Source: Elusimicrobiota bacterium (GTDB lineage: Bacteria; Elusimicrobiota; Elusimicrobia; UBA1565; UBA9628). Taken from it: a DNA stretch of 64,000 nt. Shown piece by piece: positions 1-7,574 of the stretch. The notes beneath the pieces were generated by a model, which worked only from the letters and a program-made list of their open reading frames with translations, ran no database searches and was not told the origin of the DNA. Position 1 is the stretch's first letter, and the number at the start of each line of letters is the position of its first letter. The translations under genes and the position numbers were made by a program. Location: the NCBI GenBank assembly GCA_027451985.1, contig DAIDHS010000009.1, forward strand, positions 1 to 64,000. The letters are read 5' to 3'.

Positions 1-2
1 CC

Positions 3-284
3 GGCGTCCTGACGCTCCCCACCGAAACGCGCCCCGTTCGCTGGGAGCGCGCCGCCGAGGATGCGATCACGGTCATGGGCGAGCGGGCGCGGTTCGACCT
101 GGTGGTTGACATCCGCGACCTGTTCCCGTCTCGCGTCCCGGCGCGCCCGTTCCCGCGCGACCCGGCCAGCCGCAGCAGCGCCCCGGCCCGCGGCCCCAGC
201 ATGGCGCTCGCCCCGCCGCCAAGCCGGCCCCCGCGCCGGCGTCCGCGGCCAAGCCCGTCGAGCCCGGCGCCAAGCCCGCTTTGA
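3..284 (+). CDS. 3' part of an upstream reading frame, possibly continuous with infB through a frameshift
   Basis: From the window edge, frame 3 is open to a TGA at 282-284. Its first 40 codons read like real protein (LVVDIRDLFPSR near 99-134) with G/C at most third positions. After about base 125 this frame becomes Pro/Ser/Arg-rich shadow, while frame 2 (open from 110, after a TGA at 107-109) reads as a Pro/Ala/Lys linker typical of the region before the IF-2 N domain. Frame 2 has no ATG or GTG before 305. Either a separate gene ends here or one base is missing near 120-130 and this is the N-terminal part of IF-2. I cannot name the upstream segment. Confidence 0.3.
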   Translation, partial: GVLTLPTETRPVRWERAAEDAITVMGERARFDLVVDIRDLFPSRVPARPFPRDPASRSSAPARGPSMALAPPPSRPPRRRPRPSPSSPAPSPL

Positions 285-2050
285 AGCCTCTCGAGGTCTC
301 CAGCATGATCACCGTGCGGGAATTGGCCGAGAAGATGGAGGTCAAGCCCAACGACGTCATCAAGAAGCTCATGGGCCTGGGGATCTTTGCGACCATCAAC
401 CAGCGGCTCGATCAGGAGGCCGCCTCCATCGTCGCCGGCGACTTCGGCTACGATCTCAAGGTCGTGGCCATGTACAAAGAAGAGGAGCTCCAAATCTCCG
501 GCGGCCAGAAGGAATCCCCGGAAAAGCTCAAGCCCCGGCCGCCGATCGTGACCGTGATGGGCCACGTCGACCACGGCAAGACCTCTCTGCTCGACGCCAT
601 CCGCCAAAGCCGCGTCGCCGAGGGCGAATCGGGCGGCATCACGCAGCATATCGGCGCGTATCAGGTGAAGACGGCGAAAGGACTCGTCACGTTCCTCGAC
701 ACCCCCGGCCATGAGGCGTTCACGGCCATGCGCGCCCGCGGCGCCCGGGTGACCGACATCGTCATCCTGGTCGTCTCCGCCGTCGATGGCGTCATGCCCC
801 AGACGATCGAGGCCATCGACCACGCCAAGGCCGCCGGAGTGCCGATCATCGTCGCCGTCAACAAGATCGATCTGCCGGGCGCCGACCCGCAAAAGATCCG
901 CACGGCGCTCGCCAACCACGGGCTGCAGCCGGAGGAATGGGGCGGCAAGACCATCTTCCAGGACGTGTCCGCCAAGAAGCGCATCAATCTGGACAAGCTG
1001 CTCGAGATGGTGGGCCTCCAGGCCGAGATCCTCGAGCTCAAGGCGAATCCGGAACGTCCGGGTCACGGCATCGTGCTCGAGGCGCGGCTCGACCCCAAGC
1101 GCGGAAGCGTGGCGACGCTGCTCGTTCAGGGCGGGAGCGTCAAGGTGGGCGACGCCTTCGTCGCCGGGCTCTGCCATGGAAAAATCAAGGCCCTCGTGGA
1201 CGACAACGGCCAGCGGGTCCAGACGGCGGGCCCCTCGGCCCCGGTCGAGCTGATGGGCATCATGGGCACGCCCCAAGCCGGCGACATCTTCTCCGTCGTC
1301 TCCGACGACCGGCAGGCGCGCGACATCGCCGAGAAGCGCCAACTCCTCAACCGCGAGCAGCAGCTGGCCCACCAGCGGCACATGACCCTGGTCGGGCTCA
1401 AGTCCCAGATCGGCGGCCCGGCGGCCAAGGACCTCAATATCGTGCTCAAGGCCGACGTGCAGGGCTCGCTGCAGGCGCTGCGCGATTCGTTGGAAGGGCT
1501 TTCGACCTCGGAGTGCCGCGTCCGCATCATCCACTCGGGCATCGGAAACGTCAACGAGTCCGACGTCCTGCTGGCCTCGGCCTCGGATGCCGTCACCCTG
1601 CTCTTCCGCACCGAGATCGAGCCGCGCGCGCAAGAGCTGGCCACGCGCGACGGAGTCGAGGTACGCAAATACCAGATCATCTACGACCTCATCGGCGACG
1701 TCAAGGCGGCCTTGGAGGGCCTGCTCGAGCCCGAGATCGTGGACGTCGTCATCGGCAAGGGCGAGGTCCGCGAGCTCTTCCCCCTCAAGGGGGGCGGCAA
1801 GGTCGCCGGCTGCTTCATCCGCGAGGGCAAGGTCGTCCGCGGAGGCTTGGCCAAGGTGACGCGCAACGGCGCTTCCGTCGCCGAGGGCAAGATCGGAAGC
1901 CTCAAGCGCTTCAAGGACGACGTCAAGGAAGTCGAGAAGGGCCTGGAGTGCGGCATCCAAGTCGAGGGCGTGGACTTCCAGAAGGGCGACCAGCTGGAAT
2001 TCGTCGTCAAGGAATCGCGCACCCGTCGCCTGAGCCAGTCGCCGCAATAG
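281..2050 (+). CDS. infB: translation initiation factor IF-2
   Basis: This GTPase brings initiator tRNA to the 30S subunit and promotes subunit joining. Visible in order are an IF2_N domain ([21 protein letters not shown] from codon 9), the G domain with G1 [11 protein letters not shown]3 DTPGHE and G4 NKID, then domains II, III and C2 to the stop. A TTG at 281 or an ATG at 305 could start it, giving 589 or 581 residues, shorter than usual for IF-2. The Pro/Ala linker continues upstream in the same frame to 110 without a start codon, so the annotated N-terminus is probably truncated by a frameshift. rbfA follows 18 bp downstream with a GAGGAG Shine-Dalgarno. The identity is certain; the start is not. 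Confidence 0.96.
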   Translation: MKPLEVSSMITVRELAEKMEVKPNDVIKKLMGLGIFATINQRLDQEAASIVAGDFGYDLKVVAMYKEEELQISGGQKESPEKLKPRPPIVTVMGHVDHGKTSLLDAIRQSRVAEGESGGITQHIGAYQVKTAKGLVTFLDTPGHEAFTAMRARGARVTDIVILVVSAVDGVMPQTIEAIDHAKAAGVPIIVAVNKIDLPGADPQKIRTALANHGLQPEEWGGKTIFQDVSAKKRINLDKLLEMVGLQAEILELKANPERPGHGIVLEARLDPKRGSVATLLVQGGSVKVGDAFVAGLCHGKIKALVDDNGQRVQTAGPSAPVELMGIMGTPQAGDIFSVVSDDRQARDIAEKRQLLNREQQLAHQRHMTLVGLKSQIGGPAAKDLNIVLKADVQGSLQALRDSLEGLSTSECRVRIIHSGIGNVNESDVLLASASDAVTLLFRTEIEPRAQELATRDGVEVRKYQIIYDLIGDVKAALEGLLEPEIVDVVIGKGEVRELFPLKGGGKVAGCFIREGKVVRGGLAKVTRNGASVAEGKIGSLKRFKDDVKEVEKGLECGIQVEGVDFQKGDQLEFVVKESRTRRLSQSPQ

Positions 2051-2068
2051 GCGGCGAGGAGCGCCTCA

Positions 2069-2425
2069 ATGTATAGCCGGAGCGACCGGCTCAAGGAGCT
2101 GTTCCGCGAGGAGGTCATTCTGGCCCTGCGCGGCGTCAAAGACCCCGGTCTTTCGGGCTTCTTGACCATAACCGACGTCGAGCTTTCGCAGGACAAGAAG
2201 ACCCTGCGAGTCTTCTATTCGCTCATGGGCAGCGAGCGCGAGAAGCACGGCACCGCGAAGGCCTTGGAGCGCGCCGCGCCCTATATCCGCCAAGTCTTGC
2301 GCAAGCGTCTGGCGCTCAAGCTCATCCCGCAGGTCGTCTTCCTCTTCGACGAGACCCCCCAGCGCGCCTCGCGCATCGACAAGATGTTCCTGAAGCTGGA
2401 AGAGGAGCGGCACCAGGACTCATGA
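2069..2425 (+). CDS. rbfA: 30S ribosome-binding factor A
   Basis: RbfA is a KH-like protein that binds immature 30S subunits and helps 16S rRNA 5'-end maturation and cold adaptation. The 118 residues show the family pattern: a basic N-terminus (RSDRLKELFREEV), the DPGLSGFLTITDVELS strand segment, and the RQVLRKRLALKLIPQVVF helix-strand near the end. The length fits. A GAGGAG ribosome-binding site lies 8-9 nt before the ATG. The stop overlaps truB as ATGA, so translation is coupled. infB-rbfA-truB is the classic order. Confidence 0.95.
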   Translation: MYSRSDRLKELFREEVILALRGVKDPGLSGFLTITDVELSQDKKTLRVFYSLMGSEREKHGTAKALERAAPYIRQVLRKRLALKLIPQVVFLFDETPQRASRIDKMFLKLEEERHQDS

Positions 2426-3132
2426 CGGCGGACGTCAGCGGGCTGCTGCTCTTCGACAAGCCCGCCGGCTGGACCTCTCACGACGTCGTGGCCGTCGTCC
2501 GGCGGATGCTGCCCAAAGGCACCCGCGTCGGGCATACGGGCACGCTCGACCCGATGGCCACGGGTCTTCTGGTGCTTCTGGCGGGCTCCTGCACGCGCCT
2601 GCAGGAATCCTTGCAGGGGCAGGACAAGGTCTATGAAGGGCAGATCCGGCTCGGCCGGACCACTGACACCGGCGACGTCACGGGGCGCCTTCTCGAGCAA
2701 AGGGAAGTGCCGCAGCTCGCGCTGCCGCGGCTCCAAGCCGCGCTCGACGGCTTCCGCGGCCTCTTCGAGAGCGCCGCGCCCGCTTATTCCGCCGTCAAGC
2801 ACCGCGGCCGGCCGCTCTATGAGTACGCGCGCAAGGGGCTGGAGGTGCCAGTCAAGCCCCGCCGCTGCACCGTTTACGAATGGACGGCGTTTTCCTACGC
2901 GCAGCCCGAGCTTTCGCACCGGCTCTCGTGCTCGAGCGGCACCTATGTGCGCTCCCTGGCGCAAGCCCTGGGCGAGCGCCTGGGCTGCGGCGCGACGGTC
3001 TCCGCCCTGCGCCGCCTTTCCATCGGCCGCTTCGACCTCAAGGATGCGATCACGATGGACAGGCTCAAGACGATGGACGCGCCGGCGCTGGCGCGCCGCC
3101 TCGAGGAGCAGCGGGCCCTGCATGCGGCTTGA
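2422..3132 (+). CDS. truB: tRNA pseudouridine(55) synthase
   Basis: TruB converts U55 of the tRNA T-loop to pseudouridine. The N-terminal LLLFDKPAGWTSHD segment and the catalytic GHTGTLDPMATG motif are present, with the nucleophilic aspartate at residue 43. The KVYEGQIRLGRTTDTGD and SSGTYVRSLAQALGE motifs follow. At 236 residues it is short for the family and lacks a clear C-terminal PUA domain, as in other short bacterial forms. It overlaps rbfA by 4 bp and the next gene by 11 bp, so the four genes form one translationally coupled unit. Confidence 0.95.
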   Translation: MTADVSGLLLFDKPAGWTSHDVVAVVRRMLPKGTRVGHTGTLDPMATGLLVLLAGSCTRLQESLQGQDKVYEGQIRLGRTTDTGDVTGRLLEQREVPQLALPRLQAALDGFRGLFESAAPAYSAVKHRGRPLYEYARKGLEVPVKPRRCTVYEWTAFSYAQPELSHRLSCSSGTYVRSLAQALGERLGCGATVSALRRLSIGRFDLKDAITMDRLKTMDAPALARRLEEQRALHAA

Positions 3133-3478
3133 GGGAGTCGTGGTGCGCGGCGACGGCCTCGGGCGCAAGCTCGGTTTTCCCACCGCCAACCTCGACTGCC
3201 GGGGAGCCGTCCCCGAGCCGGGCGTCTACGAGGTCCTCGTCTCCGGGCGCACGCTCAAGGAACGTCGCGCCGTGTGCAGCGTCGGGCGCAGGCCCACGGT
3301 GGCCGGCAAGGACCTTCGCGTCGAGGTGCACATCCCGGACTTTTCCGGCGATCTCTACGGGCGCACCCTCGCAGTCGAGTTCCTGCGCTTGATCCGCCCG
3401 CAGCGCAAGTTCGCGTCCCTCGACGAGCTGGCCGCGCAGATCGGGAGGGACGTCGAGAGCATCGGCGGCCCAAATTAG
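3122..3478 (+). CDS. stand-alone riboflavin kinase domain (C-terminal half of RibF)
   Basis: The 118-residue protein corresponds only to the riboflavin kinase half of bifunctional RibF, which phosphorylates riboflavin to FMN. Diagnostic elements are the KLGFPTANL nucleotide and riboflavin loop, VGRRPTV, the catalytic-glutamate segment RVEVHIPDFSGDLYG, and the C-terminal PQRKFASLDELAAQIGRDV. The ATG at 3122 sits inside the end of truB (11-bp overlap). The same frame is open upstream to 2633, but that stretch lies wholly inside truB and shows no FMN adenylyltransferase motifs. ribF normally follows truB as a two-domain protein, so loss of the first domain is notable. FAD synthesis must come from elsewhere. 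Confidence 0.85.
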   Translation: MRLEGVVVRGDGLGRKLGFPTANLDCRGAVPEPGVYEVLVSGRTLKERRAVCSVGRRPTVAGKDLRVEVHIPDFSGDLYGRTLAVEFLRLIRPQRKFASLDELAAQIGRDVESIGGPN

Positions 3479-3479
3479 G

Positions 3480-3485
3480 TAAGAT
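3480..3485 (+). promoter_or_regulatory. -10 box (TAAGAT) 6 nt before the GTG at 3492
   Basis: TAAGAT overlaps the end of the riboflavin kinase gene and ends 6 nt before the GTG of the small frame at 3492. It fits the short -10-to-start layout seen at about ten other genes here. No good -35 is visible. Confidence 0.35.
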
Positions 3486-3491
3486 GACGGC

Positions 3492-3653
3492 GTGACGAAC
3501 GCGAAGGCGGATCGCAACCTTTTGGGACGGGGGCTGGCGCTGGCCGTTCTGACGGCGGCCGGCATCTGGATCGGGCGCATCTACACCGGCTGCGACAGCT
3601 ACTGCCCTTTCGCTCTGCTGACGGGGCGCTGCCCCATCCAAACGGGACGCTGA
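3492..3653 (+). CDS. small single-span membrane protein candidate (53 aa)
   Basis: A GTG-started frame encodes 53 residues: a short basic N-terminus, one hydrophobic segment (GLALAVLTAAGIWIGRIY, about residues 13-30), and a cysteine-containing tail (TGCDSYCPF, then GRCPIQTGR). The Cys-rich tail after a membrane span recalls small DUF6132-type proteins, but this is only a resemblance. A TAAGAT box 6 nt upstream and the exact placement of its stop within an 18-bp palindrome support it. It faces potC convergently, 6 bp apart. It has no Shine-Dalgarno. It could be chance. Confidence 0.4.
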   Translation: MTNAKADRNLLGRGLALAVLTAAGIWIGRIYTGCDSYCPFALLTGRCPIQTGR

Positions 3654-3665
3654 GCCGGCTCAGCG
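3648..3665. terminator. 18-bp perfect palindrome between convergent genes
   Basis: CGCTGAGCC followed directly by its reverse complement contains the TGA of the small plus-strand frame and the TGA of potC on the minus strand in mirrored positions. It could fold in either transcript as a 7-bp stem with a tight loop. No T-tract follows on either strand, so it is at best a weak bidirectional terminator. Confidence 0.35.
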
Positions 3666-4457
3666 CGCGGCGGGATCGCGCGAGAGCAGCCGGTTGCCGG
3701 CCAACAGCAGCATCGTCAGCGCCAATAGGCAGCAGGCCAGCGCGTTGATCTCCGGCGTCACTCCGAACTTCATCATCGAATAAACCTTGATCGGCATGGT
3801 TACGATGCCGATTCCGGCGATGAAGAAGGTCGTGACGAAGTCCTCGAAGCTCACCGTGAAAGCCAGCAGCGCTCCGGAGAAGATCGCCGGCCAGGCCAGA
3901 GGCAGCGTGATCTTCCGGAACGCCTGCCATTCGGTGGCGCCCAGGTCCATGGCGGCGTCCTCCAGGCGCGAGTCGCGCAGGGACAGCAGCCGCGCCCGAA
4001 TCGAGCTGATGGTGTAGGGCAGGGCGATCAAGGCGTGAGCGCAGGCCAGGCTCCCGAAGTCGAGCGGGATGCGCACGCGCACGAAAAACGCGAGCAGGCT
4101 GACGCCCATGACCACCTCCGGCATCATGAGCGGGACGCTGAAGAGCGCGTTGTAGGTCTGCCGCCCCTTGAAGGCCGGATGGCGAGCCATGGCGTAGCTG
4201 GCGAGAAGACCCAGTACGGAGGCGATGGCCGCGGCGGTCAGGGCCAGGCGCAGGGAAGTCCCCAAAGCGCCGATGAGCTCCGCGTCGTGGAACAGCCGGC
4301 CGTACCAACTGAGGGTGAAGCCCTTCCAGACGACGTTGCGCCTGGCGTCGTTGAAGGAGAACACGAACATGACGGCCAGGGGCAGGTAGAGGAACGCGTA
4401 GAGAGCCGCGACGTAGGTCGACAGCGCGGAGAAGCGGCTGACGCGTCGACCGATCAT
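3660..4457 (-). CDS. potC: spermidine/putrescine ABC transporter permease PotC
   Basis: Inner-membrane permease of the polyamine importer. The 265 residues show an N-terminal span (YVAALYAFLYLPLAVMFVF), five more hydrophobic segments, and the EAA cytoplasmic loop (DAAMDLGATEWQAFRKITLP) that docks on PotA. PotC-type features include FSFNDARR after the first span and FTVSFEDFVTTFF late in the protein. The ATG at 4457 overlaps the potB stop as ATGA. It is the last gene of potA-potD-potB-potC. The polyamine rather than general opine or iron assignment rests on the whole operon. Confidence 0.92.
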   Translation of the reverse strand: MIGRRVSRFSALSTYVAALYAFLYLPLAVMFVFSFNDARRNVVWKGFTLSWYGRLFHDAELIGALGTSLRLALTAAAIASVLGLLASYAMARHPAFKGRQTYNALFSVPLMMPEVVMGVSLLAFFVRVRIPLDFGSLACAHALIALPYTISSIRARLLSLRDSRLEDAAMDLGATEWQAFRKITLPLAWPAIFSGALLAFTVSFEDFVTTFFIAGIGIVTMPIKVYSMMKFGVTPEINALACCLLALTMLLLAGNRLLSRDPAAR

Positions 4458-5383
4458 GGCTCGATCTGCCGCGCCTCCAGGCGCTGGTAGAAGTAAAGGC
4501 CGGAGATCAAGGACAGGACGAGCAGGGCGGTCAAGGCCGCGCCGAAGGGCCAGTCCTGGGACATCAGGAACTGGTTCTGGATGAGGTTGCCGATGAGGAA
4601 GTTGCGCGGTCCGCCGAGGAATTCCGCCGTAAGGAAGTCCCCCATGCAAGGCACGAAGGTCAGCAGGCAGCCGGCGAAGACCCCGGGCAAAGACAGCGGC
4701 AGCGTGACCTTGAGGAAGGCCTCGGCCGGGCTTGCGCCCAGGTCGTAGGCGGCCTCGAGATAGGCGCGCGGGATCTTCTCGAGCGAGCCGTAGAGCGGCA
4801 GCACCATGAAGGGGATGTAGAAGTAGACCAGGCCGAGAACGACGGAAAAGCCGTTGTTGAGCAGCGGCAGCGGCGCCTGGATCAGGCCCAGGCGCCCGAG
4901 CAGGTCGTTGAGCAGGCCGTGCCGCCCCAGGATGATCATCCAGGAATAGATCGCGACGAGGCATGAGGTCCAGAACGGGATCATGAGCATGACCAGCAGG
5001 GTCTCCCGGCGCTTGCCGGCATAGAAGCTCAGGTAATAGGCGAGAGGAAAGCCCAAGGCCAAGCAAAGGCCCGTGGCCGAGCCGGCGTAGGCGGCGGTGC
5101 GCAGGAGTACGGGCAGATACATCGGGTTGAGGGCGCGTCCGAAGTTGGCCCAGGTGAAGGACCAGACGACCGTGCCGTAGGGACCGCGCGTGGCCAGCGA
5201 GAGCGCCAGCAGGCAGGCGACGGGCAGAAGCAGGAAGACGAGCAGCCAGGCCGCGGCCGGCAGCAAAAGCAGGTGGCTTGCGGCCGGCGAGGCGCCGCGG
5301 ATAAGCCAGGACAGGAGCTTTTCGGCCCTCGACTCTCGCCGGGCCGGAAGGTTTTCGGCTGCGGCCTCGGCGGTCTGAGTCAT
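4454..5383 (-). CDS. potB: spermidine/putrescine ABC transporter permease PotB
   Basis: The second permease subunit, 309 residues, has six predicted spans starting near residue 38 (HLLLLPAAAWLLVFLLLP) and the EAA loop EAAYDLGASPAEAFLKVTLP. PotB-like signatures are the YYLSFYAGKRRETLLVML segment and the gating-region sequence FVPCMGDFLTAEFLGG. The start at 5383 overlaps the potD stop by 4 bp; the frame is open further upstream but that part lies inside potD. The unusually long, charged, Ala-rich cytoplasmic N-terminus (about 30 residues) is not typical of E. coli PotB. Confidence 0.92.
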   Translation of the reverse strand: MTQTAEAAAENLPARRESRAEKLLSWLIRGASPAASHLLLLPAAAWLLVFLLLPVACLLALSLATRGPYGTVVWSFTWANFGRALNPMYLPVLLRTAAYAGSATGLCLALGFPLAYYLSFYAGKRRETLLVMLMIPFWTSCLVAIYSWMIILGRHGLLNDLLGRLGLIQAPLPLLNNGFSVVLGLVYFYIPFMVLPLYGSLEKIPRAYLEAAYDLGASPAEAFLKVTLPLSLPGVFAGCLLTFVPCMGDFLTAEFLGGPRNFLIGNLIQNQFLMSQDWPFGAALTALLVLSLISGLYFYQRLEARQIEP

Positions 5384-6444
5384 GCGACTTTTATGTCCGA
5401 CCACGTGTCGTTCCACAGCTCCACGGCGTCGGGATCGAGCAAGGCGTGGAACTTGAGCTGCTCCATTTCCCGCTTGGGCGGAAAGACCCGGGGGTCGTCG
5501 CGCAGCGAGGCGTCGAGCAGAGGCTTGGCCGCGGCGTTGGGACTGGCGTAGCGGACCTTGTCGGCGATCTCCGCGGCAACCTTGGGCTCGAGCAGGTAGT
5601 CCACCAGCCGCAGGGTGTCCTCGCGGTGCTGGGAGCCGCGCACCAGGCACAGGTTGTCGACCCAGATGTAGCTGCCTTCTTTCGGGATGACGTAATCGAG
5701 CTGCGGGTTCTCGCGCGCGGCCTGCAGGACGTCGCCCGACCAGGCCATGGCCATGACCACCTCCCCCGCCACGAGGCTGTCGACGTAGGTGGAACTCGTG
5801 TACTGGCGCACCAGAGGGCGCTGCTTGAGCAGCAGGTCGCGCACCGCCTTGAAGGCGGCGTCGCTGGTCTCGGTTTCAGGGTAGCCCTTGAGCATCAGCG
5901 CCAGGCTGATGCAGTCGCGGGCGTTGTCGAGCATGGCGATCTTTCCGGAATAGCGCGGATCCCACAGGTCGAGCCAGGACGTCGGCGGCTTGGCGAGCTT
6001 TTTCTTGTTGAAGCCGATGCCCGTGGTGCCCCAGAGATACGGGACCGTGAACGCGTCGTCCGGATCGTAAGGCGTGCGGCGGAATTGCCGATCGATGTTT
6101 CCGAGGTTCTTGAGCACCCCGGGCGGATAGGGCGCGATGATGTTGAGCGCCTTCATGCGCGGGATCATGTAGTCCGTGCCGACGATCAAGTCGTAGCCGA
6201 GGGCGCCGGAGCGAAGCTTGGCGAACATCTCCTCCTCGTCGGCGAACTCCTGGTAATTGACCTGGATCCCGGTCCGCTTGGTGAAGCGCGGGAGCGTCTT
6301 CGGGTCGATGTAGCGCGACCAGTTGAAGAAGTTGACGACGCGCTCCTTGGGCCCCTCGGCGCAGGCGACGAGGAGCGTCGGCGAGGCCGCGACGGCCAGC
6401 GCTACGCGAAGGAAGTCTCGGCGGGTGTAGCGGCGTTCGTCCAT
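5380..6444 (-). CDS. potD: polyamine-binding lipoprotein PotD
   Basis: Extracytoplasmic binding protein of the importer. The N-terminus carries a twin-arginine motif (TRRDFLR, residues 7-13), a hydrophobic stretch and a lipobox ending in Cys28 (LLVAC), which suggests Tat export and lipidation. The mature part starts NFFNWSRYIDPKTLPRFTK, typical of PotD/PotF. Further family segments are YDLIVGTDYMIPRM, PYLWGTTGIGFNKKK and EGSYIWVDNLCLVRGS. The length, 354 residues, fits. Its start lies 43 bp inside the end of potA and its stop overlaps potB, so translation is coupled. Putrescine versus spermidine preference cannot be read directly. Confidence 0.93.
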   Translation of the reverse strand: MDERRYTRRDFLRVALAVAASPTLLVACAEGPKERVVNFFNWSRYIDPKTLPRFTKRTGIQVNYQEFADEEEMFAKLRSGALGYDLIVGTDYMIPRMKALNIIAPYPPGVLKNLGNIDRQFRRTPYDPDDAFTVPYLWGTTGIGFNKKKLAKPPTSWLDLWDPRYSGKIAMLDNARDCISLALMLKGYPETETSDAAFKAVRDLLLKQRPLVRQYTSSTYVDSLVAGEVVMAMAWSGDVLQAARENPQLDYVIPKEGSYIWVDNLCLVRGSQHREDTLRLVDYLLEPKVAAEIADKVRYASPNAAAKPLLDASLRDDPRVFPPKREMEQLKFHALLDPDAVELWNDTWSDIKVA

Positions 6445-7562
6445 TGTCCGACGGGCTCAAGCATCAGGATGTCCTCGAGCCGGATGTCCGCCCAGGCGGG
6501 ACTGCCGGCCGCGCGCGGGGCGCGGTGCTGGGAATCCATTGAGACGGCGAGCAGGGTCTTGCCCCCTTCGCCGAAAGGCTGAAGATAGATTTGAGAGGCG
6601 TTGCCGAGATACACGTTCTCGGCCAGGACGGCCGGCAGGCGCAGCGCTCCCGGCGCGGCGGGCTCGTCCTCCCGGTAGCGCACCGTCACGCGCTCGGGGC
6701 GGATGGCGAGCTTGAAGATCGTTCCGGCCGGATAGGCCGAAGGTTCTTCGACAAGAAGCTCGAACTCCACGCGTTCCTCCAGCCGCAGGCGCAGCCGTCC
6801 GCCTTGGGCATCCAGGACGCGCGCGGAGAAGACGTTGGCGGCCCCGATGAAGTCGGCCACGAAGCTGGTCTTGGGCCGCTCGTAGATCTGCGCCGGCGCG
6901 CCCAGCTGCTCGATGACGCCCTTGTTGAAGACGGCGATGCGGTCCGACATCGTCATCGCCTCTTCTTGGTCGTGCGTGACGTAGACGAAAGTGATGCCCA
7001 GGCGCCGCTGCAGCGTCTTGAGCTCCAACTGCATCTCCTTGCGGAGCTTGAGATCGAGCGCGCCCAACGGCTCGTCGAGCAAAAGCACGGCCGGCCGGCC
7101 GATCAGGGCGCGGGCGAGCGCGACGCGCTGCATCTGACCGCCCGACATTTGGGTCGTCTGGCGCTCCTCGAAGCCCGAAAGCTTGACCAGCGACAGGGCC
7201 TCGCGCACGCGCTTGCCGATCTCCGCCTCCGGGACGCGGCGGATGCGCAGGCCGAAGGCGACATTGTTGAAGACGGTGTAGTGCGGAAAAAGAGCGTAGT
7301 GCTGGAAGACGGTGTGGACGTCCCTGCGGTAGGGCGGAAGGCCGGTGATGTCTTGGCCCTCGAGGAGAATCCGGCCGCAGTCCGGTGCCTCGAAGCCGGC
7401 GATGATGCGCAGCGTGGTGGTCTTTCCGCAGCCCGACGGGCCCAGGAAGGTCAGGAATTCGCCCTTACGGATGTCGAGCGAAATCTCCCGCAAAACGGTG
7501 GTGTCGCCGAAGGATTTGGTGACGCCCTCAATGGACAGGAGCGGGCCGTCGGGCGGCTGCAT
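6402..7562 (-). CDS. potA: spermidine/putrescine ABC transporter ATP-binding protein PotA
   Basis: The ATPase that powers polyamine import; 386 residues. It shows Walker A GPSGCGKTT at 41-49, the signature MSGGQMQRVALARAL, Walker B LLLDEPLGALD and the switch histidine in VYVTHDQEEAM. A C-terminal TOBE-type regulatory domain (about 240-370) includes LAIRPERVTVR and ENVYLGNASQIYL. It heads the operon potA-potD-potB-potC. It begins 12 bp after the histidine kinase stop, with a TAAACT box 6 nt before the ATG, so it may have its own leaderless promoter. Confidence 0.94.
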   Translation of the reverse strand: MQPPDGPLLSIEGVTKSFGDTTVLREISLDIRKGEFLTFLGPSGCGKTTTLRIIAGFEAPDCGRILLEGQDITGLPPYRRDVHTVFQHYALFPHYTVFNNVAFGLRIRRVPEAEIGKRVREALSLVKLSGFEERQTTQMSGGQMQRVALARALIGRPAVLLLDEPLGALDLKLRKEMQLELKTLQRRLGITFVYVTHDQEEAMTMSDRIAVFNKGVIEQLGAPAQIYERPKTSFVADFIGAANVFSARVLDAQGGRLRLRLEERVEFELLVEEPSAYPAGTIFKLAIRPERVTVRYREDEPAAPGALRLPAVLAENVYLGNASQIYLQPFGEGGKTLLAVSMDSQHRAPRAAGSPAWADIRLEDILMLEPVGQWTNAATPAETSFA

Positions 7563-7568
7563 TGGGCA

Positions 7569-7574
7569 AGTTTA
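7569..7574 (-). promoter_or_regulatory. -10 box (TAAACT) 6 nt before potA
   Basis: In the 12-bp gap after the histidine kinase, TAAACT reads toward potA and ends 6 nt before its ATG. The spacing would place the transcription start at or next to the A of the start codon. The -35 region (7592-7597, TTCCCG) is weak. Confidence 0.4.
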
